Positions 1 to 9,288 of a stretch of DNA of 64,000 nucleotides are shown here, piece by piece. How positions within the stretch are numbered: the first letter of the stretch is position 1; every line of letters starts with the position of its first letter. Source of the stretch: Candidatus Peregrinibacteria bacterium. Lineage in GTDB: Bacteria > Patescibacteriota > Gracilibacteria > UBA1369 > UM-FILTER-53-11. A model generated the notes under the pieces. That model was not told the DNA's origin. It did not search any database and worked only from the letters and a program-made list of their open reading frames with translations. The DNA is taken from assembly GCA_016186205.1 (NCBI GenBank), contig JACPMA010000017.1, forward strand, positions 1 to 64,000. Direction: 5' to 3'. Position numbers and translations under genes: made by a program.

Positions 1-299
1 CCAGGAATGCTCAAGCATCCTTCTTCATTATTTTCCATTCCATCGGATTTTTCCAAAAATTCCGCATTTAGCATCGGCACAATCATTTCGTTCGGCGTAT
101 TAAAATTCAGCCGCGCAATATAAATCCGCAGATTCACGCCGACCTGTGGAGCCGCAATGCCAAGCCCATCAACGGCCTGCATGGTTTCGGCCATGTCCGC
201 AATCAGCTTTTTAAGCTTCCGATCGATTTTCTTCACAGGCGCAGACTTTGCGCGAAGGATTTTATTCTCAACGCCGGTTACAATCGGTAACATAGCCAT
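1..299 (-). CDS. def: Peptide deformylase, C-terminus cut by window edge
   Basis: Minus-strand translation MAMLPIVTGVENKILRAKSAPVKKID...GLGIAAPQVGVNLRIYIA...NNEEGCLSIPG carries the GxGxAAPQ and EGCLS motifs of Def. Confidence 0.9.
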   Translation of the reverse strand, partial: MAMLPIVTGVENKILRAKSAPVKKIDRKLKKLIADMAETMQAVDGLGIAAPQVGVNLRIYIARLNFNTPNEMIVPMLNAEFLEKSDGMENNEEGCLSIP

Positions 300-410
300 A
301 TCAGGCCTATTTATACCGCGTCATAAAGTTTTGCTCAAGCCAAGCGGTCTCGATTGCAGTTTTGTCACAACTTTATATAATAATCTCTTATATTTAACCT
401 ACTTTAGCAT

Positions 411-1757
411 ATGTCTCTTACTACTTTGGATCCAGCGGAAGCAGACCGAATTTACGAAGCGGCTCGTGTGACAGACGGCCCATATAATCAAGGCAAACCA
501 TTTCGACTCAAGGGACGTGAACCGTATCATCTTGTACGAGATGACGGTTTTAAAGTTCTCGATCTTCATGGACATATTCTTGCGGACTGCATGGGGGATC
601 CGGCCATCCGGAAACATGTACGGGAAGTCATGGATGAAGTTAATGACGTGGCGGTTTTTGCTCCTGATTTTACCCATCCGGAACTCGACCGCGCGCAGGC
701 AAGAATTGCCCAAATTCTGGATGAGGTGCTAGGCGGTGGCCCGTGGGTGGTTTCGTTTAAATCCAGCGGGACACGGGCAAATGAAGAAAATGTCGGCCAC
801 GCCAGAGCGGTGCTAGGTGGAGATATGCATGCTGTGCTGAATGCAGAAGCCTATCATGGAGCTGGATTCATGAAAAGTCTTATAGGCCTTTCGTCCTGGA
901 AAGCTCGTGCGACAGTACCTCTTGGTATACCGGTGACACATTTAGATTATGCCGATACTCCGGAAGGACGCAATCATCTTCCCGATTTTCGGCGATTTAA
1001 GGAACGACGCCTTGGGGCTGACGGCCGTCCTCTTTATATAAGTGAAGCCGGCGTTGGCGGAGTTATGGGATTTCGTTTAATTGAACCTGGCAGCACGAGG
1101 AATATTATTGTCGAGGTCCATGAACGAAAAGGGAAAGTTATCCTTGATGCCGTTCAAACTATGGACTTCAGAACTGGCGATAATCCTGTAGGCGTTGATG
1201 GTATTGTTGATAGAAACGATCCGAGAACTATTCCGGATTATGTTACTGGCGGAAAAGGTATCGGCGTAGGCTATCCGTTGGCGTTTTCGGCGGCACGCAA
1301 AGCAGTCATTGACGAAGGCATGGAAGTTGTTGGACAGGATGCCGGCGGAAAAGATATTGTCCAAAGCCACTTCGCTGCAGACTATGATACAAATGCACGA
1401 TCTTTGCAGGGCTCGGCAGCATTTAATGCACTTGATCAAAAAATGATTTCTCCTGGTTTTGTCGACGGCATGCGCACTAATATGGCCCAATGGAGAGGAG
1501 GACTAGAAACTATTGCTGCAGCACATAGTGAACGGGCTATGGGTGTCACAGGAAAAGGTTATATGAGCGGTCTAGAATTAGATAGCGGAGATCGCGTAGC
1601 GGCATTTCGAAAAATTGGCGTTGAAAGAACGGGTATTGTATGTTGCGTCGGTGGCGTACGGAAGAATGTTCTGCGCCTCGGTATGAAGCTTGATGCTCCG
1701 CCAGAAATTGTCGCCGAAGCGCTGCAAAAAATTGAAGATACCTTAAGAGCCGCCTAG
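411..1757 (+). CDS. PLP-dependent aminotransferase, class III-like
   Basis: 448-aa ORF; SFKSSGTRANEENVGHAR, LDAVQTMDFRTGDN and TGGKGIGVGYPLAFSA (putative PLP lysine) resemble class III aminotransferases. Confidence 0.75.
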   Translation: MSLTTLDPAEADRIYEAARVTDGPYNQGKPFRLKGREPYHLVRDDGFKVLDLHGHILADCMGDPAIRKHVREVMDEVNDVAVFAPDFTHPELDRAQARIAQILDEVLGGGPWVVSFKSSGTRANEENVGHARAVLGGDMHAVLNAEAYHGAGFMKSLIGLSSWKARATVPLGIPVTHLDYADTPEGRNHLPDFRRFKERRLGADGRPLYISEAGVGGVMGFRLIEPGSTRNIIVEVHERKGKVILDAVQTMDFRTGDNPVGVDGIVDRNDPRTIPDYVTGGKGIGVGYPLAFSAARKAVIDEGMEVVGQDAGGKDIVQSHFAADYDTNARSLQGSAAFNALDQKMISPGFVDGMRTNMAQWRGGLETIAAAHSERAMGVTGKGYMSGLELDSGDRVAAFRKIGVERTGIVCCVGGVRKNVLRLGMKLDAPPEIVAEALQKIEDTLRAA

Positions 1758-2858
1758 TTTTTCTTCTTCGCCGCCCATTCAATCTCCGCTTCAATAAATC
1801 CATCAAGTTCACCGTCCAGCACTTTGTCGGTTTGCGATGTTTCGTAGTCCGTGCGGTGATCTTTTACCATCGTATAAGGATGCAGCACGTACGAACGAAT
1901 TTGATTTCCCCACGACATTTCAACGCGTTTTCCTTTAAGTTCTTTCAGCTCCTCAAGCTGTTTTTCTTCGTGGAGCTGCGCGAGTTTTGATTGCAAAATC
2001 GTCATGGCGCGCTGCCGATTTTGGAGCTGACTCCGTTCGCTTTGGCACCCGACCACAATACCGGTTGGAAGATGCGTAATGCGCACCGCGGAACTGACTT
2101 TATTCACATTTTGGCCGCCTTTGCCTCCGGAACGGAACGCGTCGAGCTGCAAATCCTCCGGTTTTATTTCAATTTCCGGAATTTCCGGAACTTCCGGCAT
2201 TATTTCTACAAGCGCAAAAGAAGTCTCGCGCGAATTTTTCGCATTGAATGGCGAAAGCCGCACCAAACGGTGTACTCCTTTTTCGCCTTTCAAATAACCG
2301 TACGCATACATTCCGGAAATTAAAATCGTCGCGCTTTTGAGTCCTACTTCCTCCCCGCGTGATTCATCAAAAATTTCCACTTTCCATCCGCGGCGCTCTG
2401 CGTGGCGCATAAACATACGCATGAGCATCTGCGCCCAATCCTGCGCATCTTTTCCGCCGGTGCCGGCGTGAATAGAAAGAATGGCATTATTTTTGTCGTA
2501 CTTTCCTGAAAAAAACGACTCTCGGTTTAGACGGTCAAAACGTTTTTCCAGTTCCGAAACCATGCCGCGGAATTCCTCTGCCGATTTTGGATCCTCTTCC
2601 GCGTGGATCGTGGGAAAAAGCGCTATCAGTTCGTCAATATCGCGTTTTGTATTCTCCCAGTCTTTCACAATCGTTTGGAGCTGTTTGAGTTCCTGCCCGA
2701 TTTCCCGCGCCTGATTTTTGTTGCTCCAAAATTCCGGCGCGCCAGAAATATCCTCAAGTTCTTTTATGCGTCTTTTTAATTTTGGCAGGTCAAAGACAGT
2801 CCAGACCACGCGCGATCTGGTTGTTAAGATATTCTAGTTTTGGCTTTAATTCATGCAT
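1754..2858 (-). CDS. prfB: Peptide chain release factor 2, expressed through a programmed +1 frameshift
   Basis: ORF has RF2 GGQ region (RSGGKGGQNVNKVSSAVRITHLPTG). Upstream zero frame from ATG 2858 reads MHELKPKLEYLNNQIARGLDCL then CTT TGA C (2795-2789); +1 shift joins to DLPKLKRRIKELEDISGAPEFW. Confidence 0.93.
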
Positions 2859-2894
2859 AGGAAGTTTACGCTTTTAGTATATCATGGTGTCCGT

Positions 2895-4421
2895 ATGTCT
2901 TTGGCCCGCAAAATTCTTTCAAATACCGCGTGGCAAATTCTCGGCAAAGTCGTCACGGCGATTTTAGGAATTATCAGCATTAAGTTCATCACAAATTATC
3001 TTTCGCGTTCGGCCTACGGCGAGTATACGACCATTTACGACTACACGGCGCTTTTTACCATTATTGCGGACTTCGGCCTTTTTACGATTGCTGTGCGCGA
3101 AATGGCTCACCATAACACAAAGGAAAACGTTGAAAAAATTGTCGGCAACGTGCTTTCCATTCGCACAGCGCTTGCTGTCATTTCATTAAGCGTTGGCGTT
3201 ATCGCTGCTGCGCTCATCCCGGCTTACCGCGGCAGCCATATTCCTTATGGAGTTTTTATAGTTTCTTTTGCAACCATCATCGCTCTGGTCGCCAGCACCA
3301 TGTCTTCCGTCCTCCAGTTCCATCTGCGCATGCACTGGGCGTCTATAAGTTTAAGCATCGGCAAATTTGTTACGGTTGCATATATCGTTGCTGTGATCTT
3401 TTTCTTTTTTCCGAAAAATCCGGAGGCCGGATTTCCGCACCTGCTTTTTGCTTGGATTATAGGAAGCCTTGTAACAATTCTTATCACTTACGGCGCATCT
3501 TCAAGGCTTGTGCCGATAAAATACAAATTTGATTTTTTATTTTGGAGAGAAGTTTTATTAAAAGCTCTGCCTTATGGAATCGCTCTTGTGCTCGGTACGA
3601 TTTATTTTCGAATGGGAACCATTGCGCTTTCTCTTTTTAAATTAAAGGAACAGACCGGACTTTACGGCGTCCCTCTGCGATTTTTGGAAATCCTACAAAT
3701 CATTCCGCATTATTTTATGAATTCTGTGCTGCCGATTTTAACCATCAGCCTCAAGGAAAATCACGGCCGCGCTGTTAATGTAGTGCGGTATTCCATCAAT
3801 GCTCTGGCCATGATGGCTTTTCCGATTTTGATCGGCGGTTACCTTCTTGCGTGGCCGATTACGGCTGCAGTAAGCAGTCCGGATTTTCTTACGCATCGCG
3901 CAATGGACGGCGGGATTGTGTGGGGATCCGATCTCGCGCTAAAAATTCTGCTCGTTGCCATGACTTTTACATATCTTCATGTGGTATTAAGTTATACGCT
4001 TGTTGCAATGGGTCGGCAGGTCGAGCTTCTTTGGATCAACGCCATTGTTGTTGTTATAAATGTAACTCTAAATTTTATTCTCGCGCCGCAGTTTGGATTC
4101 GTCGGCGCGGCAATAAGCGCGGTTACCGCGGAAGTAGTTATGTTTATCGGTTTATTTCTGCGCGTCAGGAAACGAATTAGCGCTGTTTGGGATCTGAAAT
4201 TTTTGGCTAAGACGGCTTTTTCTTCAGCAGCAATGGGCGTTGTATTATTTTTTGCAGCTGATCCGCTTGTAAAATTGTGGTATTCGCAAAGCCTCGTTGT
4301 CCTCATTCCGCTCGGCGGTTTGGTTTTTGCAGGAGCTATGTTTCTAACGCGCGCAATTTCAAAAGATATGCTGCTGCTCCTCAAAAAAACCGATCAAAAC
4401 GCCGAATTATCCCATATCTAA
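2895..4421 (+). CDS. Flippase / polysaccharide biosynthesis (Wzx/MATE-like) membrane protein
   Basis: ~509 aa multi-TM protein; N-terminus MSLARKILSNTAWQILGKVVTAILGIISIKFITNYLSRSAYGEYTTIYDY typical of Wzx flippases. ATG 2895 preferred over ORF start 2853, which would overlap the prfB start. Confidence 0.8.
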   Translation: MSLARKILSNTAWQILGKVVTAILGIISIKFITNYLSRSAYGEYTTIYDYTALFTIIADFGLFTIAVREMAHHNTKENVEKIVGNVLSIRTALAVISLSVGVIAAALIPAYRGSHIPYGVFIVSFATIIALVASTMSSVLQFHLRMHWASISLSIGKFVTVAYIVAVIFFFFPKNPEAGFPHLLFAWIIGSLVTILITYGASSRLVPIKYKFDFLFWREVLLKALPYGIALVLGTIYFRMGTIALSLFKLKEQTGLYGVPLRFLEILQIIPHYFMNSVLPILTISLKENHGRAVNVVRYSINALAMMAFPILIGGYLLAWPITAAVSSPDFLTHRAMDGGIVWGSDLALKILLVAMTFTYLHVVLSYTLVAMGRQVELLWINAIVVVINVTLNFILAPQFGFVGAAISAVTAEVVMFIGLFLRVRKRISAVWDLKFLAKTAFSSAAMGVVLFFAADPLVKLWYSQSLVVLIPLGGLVFAGAMFLTRAISKDMLLLLKKTDQNAELSHI

Positions 4422-5753
4422 AACAAAATTTCTGAATATATCGCCGCGTTCTTTGTAATTTGCAAACATATCAAAGCTTGCGCAGGCGGGGGAAAGCAAA
4501 ACTATGTCGCCCGGTGAGGAAATTGTCCGCGCAACCATAAATGCTTCTTGATAGCTGTCAGCCGAAATAAGTTCCAGCGGCGCGGAGCGGCGCGCTGGAG
4601 ATTTTGCAGCCGCAGTTTCAATAGCATGTTCGATTTTTGGCTTTGTCTGGCCCATAAGTACTACGGCTTTTATGTTCGGCCGCTCAACAATTTCTTGAGC
4701 CATGGAACTGAAGTCGGCATTTTTATCCGAACCGCCGGCGATAAGAATAGTCGGCGCGGCAAAAGCACGCAGCGCAGCGATGGCTGTGTCCGGATTGGTT
4801 GATGCGGAATCGTTATAGTATTTTACGCCGCCGGCTTCTTTCACAAATTCAAGGCGATGGGGGAGTCCGCGAAATTCACGCACTGTTTTTGTTATAACTT
4901 CTATGGGTGCGCCGAGAATATGTGCGGCGGCCGCGGCAGCAAGAATATTTTTTATATTATGATTGCCGAGAAGTTTTACATTATTTTTTTCTCCGAAGAT
5001 CATGCCGGTTTTCCCGTGCTTTAAAATGAGACTTCCAACCTTCAAAAATCCTCCTTCGCCTACTGGTTTTTCAATGGAAACGCCGGAGATTTTTGCTTTT
5101 GTATTCTTCTCAAATGAGGCGGATTGTTTATTGTCCATATCCAACACGGCGAAGTCTTTCGGACCTTGAAAACGCACGATATTCCGCTTTGCATCAACAT
5201 ATTCATCCATATCTTTATGATGATCTAGATGGTCCGGCGTAATGCCGAGGACCACGGCAACATGCGGACTTTTCTGTAAATCCTGCAGCTGAAAACTGGA
5301 TAGTTCGAGAATGACTAGATCCCGCGGTGCAAGTTCATCAAGAAATTCCATTGGCGATTTGCCGATATTCCCGCCGAGAAAAACTTTTCTTCCTGCAGCT
5401 TTTAGGATTTCAAAAAGAAGCGTTGATACAGTGCCTTTCCCCTTCGTACCGGTCACGCCGACTATTGCACACGGACATTTTTCAAAAAAATACTTTGTAG
5501 CGCTTGTGAGTTGTTTGCGTATGGGGTCAAATTCTTTCTTCAAATACGGTATGCCGGGACTGCGAAAGATTAAATCGAAACCGCCGAGATTTTGAAGATA
5601 ATGCGGGCCGAGCTTCGTGTGGATTTTGTTTTTCTCAAGCTCTTTTTTCGACCCTTCGCTGACATCACATACAGTCACGTCATGCCCGTGCTTTCTAAAA
5701 TATTGCGCAAGCGCCTTACCTTCCACCCCATAGCCGACAATCGCAATTTTCAT
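4407..5753 (-). CDS. murD: UDP-N-acetylmuramoylalanine--D-glutamate ligase
   Basis: MKIAIVGYGVEGKALAQYFRKHGHDVTVCD...IVGVTGTKGKGTVSTLL...YYNDSASTNPDTAIAALRAF; start at cat 5751-5753. Confidence 0.93.
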   Translation of the reverse strand: MKIAIVGYGVEGKALAQYFRKHGHDVTVCDVSEGSKKELEKNKIHTKLGPHYLQNLGGFDLIFRSPGIPYLKKEFDPIRKQLTSATKYFFEKCPCAIVGVTGTKGKGTVSTLLFEILKAAGRKVFLGGNIGKSPMEFLDELAPRDLVILELSSFQLQDLQKSPHVAVVLGITPDHLDHHKDMDEYVDAKRNIVRFQGPKDFAVLDMDNKQSASFEKNTKAKISGVSIEKPVGEGGFLKVGSLILKHGKTGMIFGEKNNVKLLGNHNIKNILAAAAAAHILGAPIEVITKTVREFRGLPHRLEFVKEAGGVKYYNDSASTNPDTAIAALRAFAAPTILIAGGSDKNADFSSMAQEIVERPNIKAVVLMGQTKPKIEHAIETAAAKSPARRSAPLELISADSYQEAFMVARTISSPGDIVLLSPACASFDMFANYKERGDIFRNFVLDMG

Positions 5754-5798
5754 AGTTCTGGGATACATGGTACGATAATAAAGAGGCCTCTGCAAAAT

Positions 5799-7628
5799 AT
5801 GGGAGATGAAAAAGAAAAACTTGAGGGTTGGATTACAAAAAATATAGGCGGCGCAGCCGGTGAAAAAATTGTTTTTGCGGCGGCGGCGCAGCCCAGCCGC
5901 AAACCTCCGCAGCACGGTCCGCATCCGGCGGCGCGCGGACAAAACCAGAATAAAAAACCTGCGCATGGCGTTCTTCGCGTTATTCCGCTCGGCGGCCTGG
6001 ATGAAGTCGGTAAGAACATGATGATTTTTGAATATGAACGCGACATTGTCATTGTGGATATGGGATTTCAGTTTCCGGAAGAAGACATGTTGGGCATCGA
6101 TTATGTGATTCCGGACGTCAGCTACCTCATGAACAAACTGGATCGGATCCGCGGCGTGCTCATCACCCACGGCCATCTTGATCATATCGGCGCTATCCCT
6201 TATCTGCTTCCAAAGCTCAACTTCCCGCCAATTTTCAGCGCGAAACTCACTATCGGCCTCGTAAAAAAACGTCTGGAAGAATTTCATCTGGAACGCAAGG
6301 CGCGGCTCCATGAAATCGACCCGAGTAAACAGCTTCGCCTTGGTAATTTTCTTGTCGATTGGTTTCGCGTTAATCACAGTATTCCCGACGGCCTCGGCAT
6401 TATTCTCCGCACGCCTGCGGGAAATATAGTCCACACCGGTGATTTTAAATTTGATTACACGCCGGTTTTTCAGCAGCCTGCGGATTATGCAAAGATCGCT
6501 TCGCTCGGCTCGCAAAATGTCGCAGCGCTTTTTTCAGACTCTACAAACGCCCTCAAGCCCGGCTATACCATGTCGGAAAAAAAGATCGGCGAAACGCTCG
6601 ATGAAATTATCAAAACCGCCCGCGGAAGAATCATTATTGCCGCTTTTTCCTCGCTAATCGGACGCATTCAGCAAATTATCAATTCGGCTGCGTTTTATGG
6701 ACGGAAGGTTTTTATTTCCGGCCGAAGCATGACGGATAATATTTCCATTGCCCAGCGTTTGCAGTTTATAAAGGCGCCGCCGGGCCTTGTTCATCCGATT
6801 AACAAAGTCGGAAAAACGAAAGATGAAGATACGCTTATCTTGACGACCGGTGCGCAGGGCGAAGCCATGTCCGCGCTTACGCGCATGTCCATCGGCGACC
6901 ATTCGCAAATCGAAATTAAACGCGGGGATACTATTGTCCTTTCTTCATCACCGATCCCCGGTAATGAACGCTCTATTTATACAGTAATAAACAATCTTGT
7001 TCGCCGCGGCGCACGCGTAATTTTTAATCAAGTTATGGACGTGCATACTTCCGGCCACGCGCAGCGGGAAGATTTAAAACTAATGATAAATCTCGTGAAG
7101 CCGAAATATCTTGTGCCGATTCACGGCGAGCTTTTTATGCGCCAGGCTCATGCGGAAATCGGCCGAGAGCTAGGCATGCCTGAGCACAACACAATTATTC
7201 TAGAAAATGGCGATGTTATGGAAATCCAGCGCGGCGAAGCCAAAAAAACCAATGAAAAGGTAAGCGCAAATTATATTATGATTGACGGAAAAGGCATTGG
7301 GGATGTCGGCGCGCAAATTATTATGGACAGGCAAATCATGGCGGAAAACGGTGTATTGATTGTCTTGTTCACGGCTGACAATAAAACGAAGAAGCTTATC
7401 CGTGATCCGGAAGTGATTTCGCGCGGATTTATTTATATGAAAGAATCACAAGAGATCGTGAATGAAACCGTTGGTGTTTCAAAAAAAGCGTATGAGGATG
7501 CGATTGGCAGAATGCCACAAGGGAAACGCGGTGAAATCAAGGCTTTTATCCGTGGTTGCCTGGACCGATTTTCCCATAGAAAAATAGAACGCCACCCACT
7601 TATTCTACCGGTTATTGTTGAGATATAG
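5799..7628 (+). CDS. rnj: Ribonuclease J
   Basis: VIPLGGLDEVGKNMMIFEYERDIVIVDMGFQFPEEDMLGIDYVIPD, THGHLDHIGAIPYLL, SSSPIPGNE, HTSGHA: MBL/beta-CASP RNase J signatures. Confidence 0.93.
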   Translation: MGDEKEKLEGWITKNIGGAAGEKIVFAAAAQPSRKPPQHGPHPAARGQNQNKKPAHGVLRVIPLGGLDEVGKNMMIFEYERDIVIVDMGFQFPEEDMLGIDYVIPDVSYLMNKLDRIRGVLITHGHLDHIGAIPYLLPKLNFPPIFSAKLTIGLVKKRLEEFHLERKARLHEIDPSKQLRLGNFLVDWFRVNHSIPDGLGIILRTPAGNIVHTGDFKFDYTPVFQQPADYAKIASLGSQNVAALFSDSTNALKPGYTMSEKKIGETLDEIIKTARGRIIIAAFSSLIGRIQQIINSAAFYGRKVFISGRSMTDNISIAQRLQFIKAPPGLVHPINKVGKTKDEDTLILTTGAQGEAMSALTRMSIGDHSQIEIKRGDTIVLSSSPIPGNERSIYTVINNLVRRGARVIFNQVMDVHTSGHAQREDLKLMINLVKPKYLVPIHGELFMRQAHAEIGRELGMPEHNTIILENGDVMEIQRGEAKKTNEKVSANYIMIDGKGIGDVGAQIIMDRQIMAENGVLIVLFTADNKTKKLIRDPEVISRGFIYMKESQEIVNETVGVSKKAYEDAIGRMPQGKRGEIKAFIRGCLDRFSHRKIERHPLILPVIVEI

Positions 7629-8021
7629 ATCCGGATGTTTAAAACTTAATAAATACACCGTTTTAGTTTTTGCGGGTTTTTCTCATATATATGTTTCCTG
7701 TTGGTGGTTTTTTCAGGAAAGATCGGTTTGGTTTGTATCTGTATACCCATCTTATTAAGGATCTTTAAACTTCTTTTAAACTAGTTTTGAACATATTGTT
7801 AATTACTAATTGAGAAATTTTTTGTTCGCTGGTTTTGCTTTTAAATAAAGGGTTTATGTGTCGTTGACTTTTATTTTTGTGATTTTTGTTGTTGGTGTGA
7901 TTGGTGGTTTTGGGTTGTTGGTTGTGTTTTTAGTTAACCGGTTTAAAGGATGAATAAATTTTTTAGTTAATTTCTTTGTTTTGCTCTATTTTAATGGATT
8001 TGTTTTGTGTTTGATGTGTGG

Positions 8022-8027
8022 TATAAT
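8022..8027 (+). promoter_or_regulatory. Extended -10 promoter element upstream of dnaN
   Basis: TGG-TATAAT (TGn extended -10) at 8019-8027; TTGTTT at 8000-8005, 16-nt spacer. Confidence 0.5.
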
Positions 8028-8138
8028 AAAACACCAGCAATATATTTATTAAGCAAGTCACTTTAATAAACAGCGGTTTATGAAATTTAATTTTTAGTTG
8101 TTTTAAGGGGTGTTTTGCGTATAATAACCCTCGAATTC

Positions 8139-9245
8139 ATGCGTTTAAATTGTTCCCAAAAAGATCTACGTTTCGCTCTCGAGATAGTGAGTCTTGCGGT
8201 AAATACCTCAACCACACTTCCGGTTCTTAATAATATTCTTCTTAAGGCTGCCGGAAAGAAGTTGTATTTTTCCGCAACAAACCTAGAAATAGCCATTAAC
8301 TATTCGATCGCGGCCGACATAAAAAACGAAGGCGCAATCACTATCCCAGCGAAATTAATTACCAATTATGTAAACCTTTTAGAGGACGAAAACGTTGAAA
8401 TGAAGGTTGATGATGGAAACACGCTCCACATAAAAACCAAAACATCACAGACGAAAATAAAGGGTATTTCACCAAACGAATTTCCGCTTATTCCGAAGGT
8501 TGAAAAAGAAACCACAATCCAAATAAGCGCGAAAGACTTATCTCAAACAATAGACAGTACTATTTTTTCCGCAGCCACAACATCAACACGTCCAATTTTG
8601 GCAGGCGCCTATGTGGTTGTAGAAAAAGATGTTTTGAAAATGGTGGCCACGGACAGTTTTAGGTTGGCCGAGAAAAAAACAAAACTTTTGAAGAAATCAG
8701 AAAAAAGCATCGGCTGTATTGTACCGGTGCGCACCCTTCTTGAGCTCGGAAGAATTCTTAATACAAAATACGAGAAAGAACCGGTGGAAATTCAGGTGTC
8801 AAAAACACAAATTCTTTTTTCTGTCGACGGCGTTGAGCTTGTTTCTAGGCTTATTGAAGGGAAGTATCCTGACTATGAAAAAATAATCCCAAAAGCCACA
8901 CGTACAAAACTTGAAATCCCGGTTGACCACCTTTCCTTGGCCACAAAACGTGTGAGCCTTTTCGCACGGGAAAACAATAACAACGTGAAACTTACGGCGA
9001 CGAACGACGGAAAGCTTCAGATAGCCACAGATGAAACCAGTGTTGGCGAGGAGAAAGCAGAGGTGGATATAAAAATCGACGGCGAAAACAACAAAATCGC
9101 GCTTAACTCACAATATCTTCTGGATGTACTCGGGCACCTTAAGGAGAATGTATGTATCGAGATGGACGAAAAACTCACGCCGGTAGTTGTGAAGCCTGCA
9201 AAAAAAGACGATTATTTATATATCATTATGCCGCTTAAGGTTTAG
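8139..9245 (+). CDS. dnaN: DNA polymerase III subunit beta (sliding clamp)
   Basis: MRLNCSQKDLRFALEIVSLAVNTSTTLPVLNNILLKA...RPILAGAYVVVEKDVLKMVATDSFRLAEKK...YLYIIMPLKV. Confidence 0.93.
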   Translation: MRLNCSQKDLRFALEIVSLAVNTSTTLPVLNNILLKAAGKKLYFSATNLEIAINYSIAADIKNEGAITIPAKLITNYVNLLEDENVEMKVDDGNTLHIKTKTSQTKIKGISPNEFPLIPKVEKETTIQISAKDLSQTIDSTIFSAATTSTRPILAGAYVVVEKDVLKMVATDSFRLAEKKTKLLKKSEKSIGCIVPVRTLLELGRILNTKYEKEPVEIQVSKTQILFSVDGVELVSRLIEGKYPDYEKIIPKATRTKLEIPVDHLSLATKRVSLFARENNNNVKLTATNDGKLQIATDETSVGEEKAEVDIKIDGENNKIALNSQYLLDVLGHLKENVCIEMDEKLTPVVVKPAKKDDYLYIIMPLKV

Positions 9246-9288
9246 GCATCAAGCGCTTAGCGGCAACTAATAACCTAAAATTCCAGTT

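Noticed and set aside
5754-6515. N-terminal 250-aa extension of the murD ORF
   Set aside because: Low-complexity Arg/Phe text antisense to RNase J; murD starts at 5753 (MKIAIVGYG).
7629-8114. DnaA boxes / confirmed oriC
   Set aside because: No TTATNCACA match found by eye; only the skewed composition is supported.
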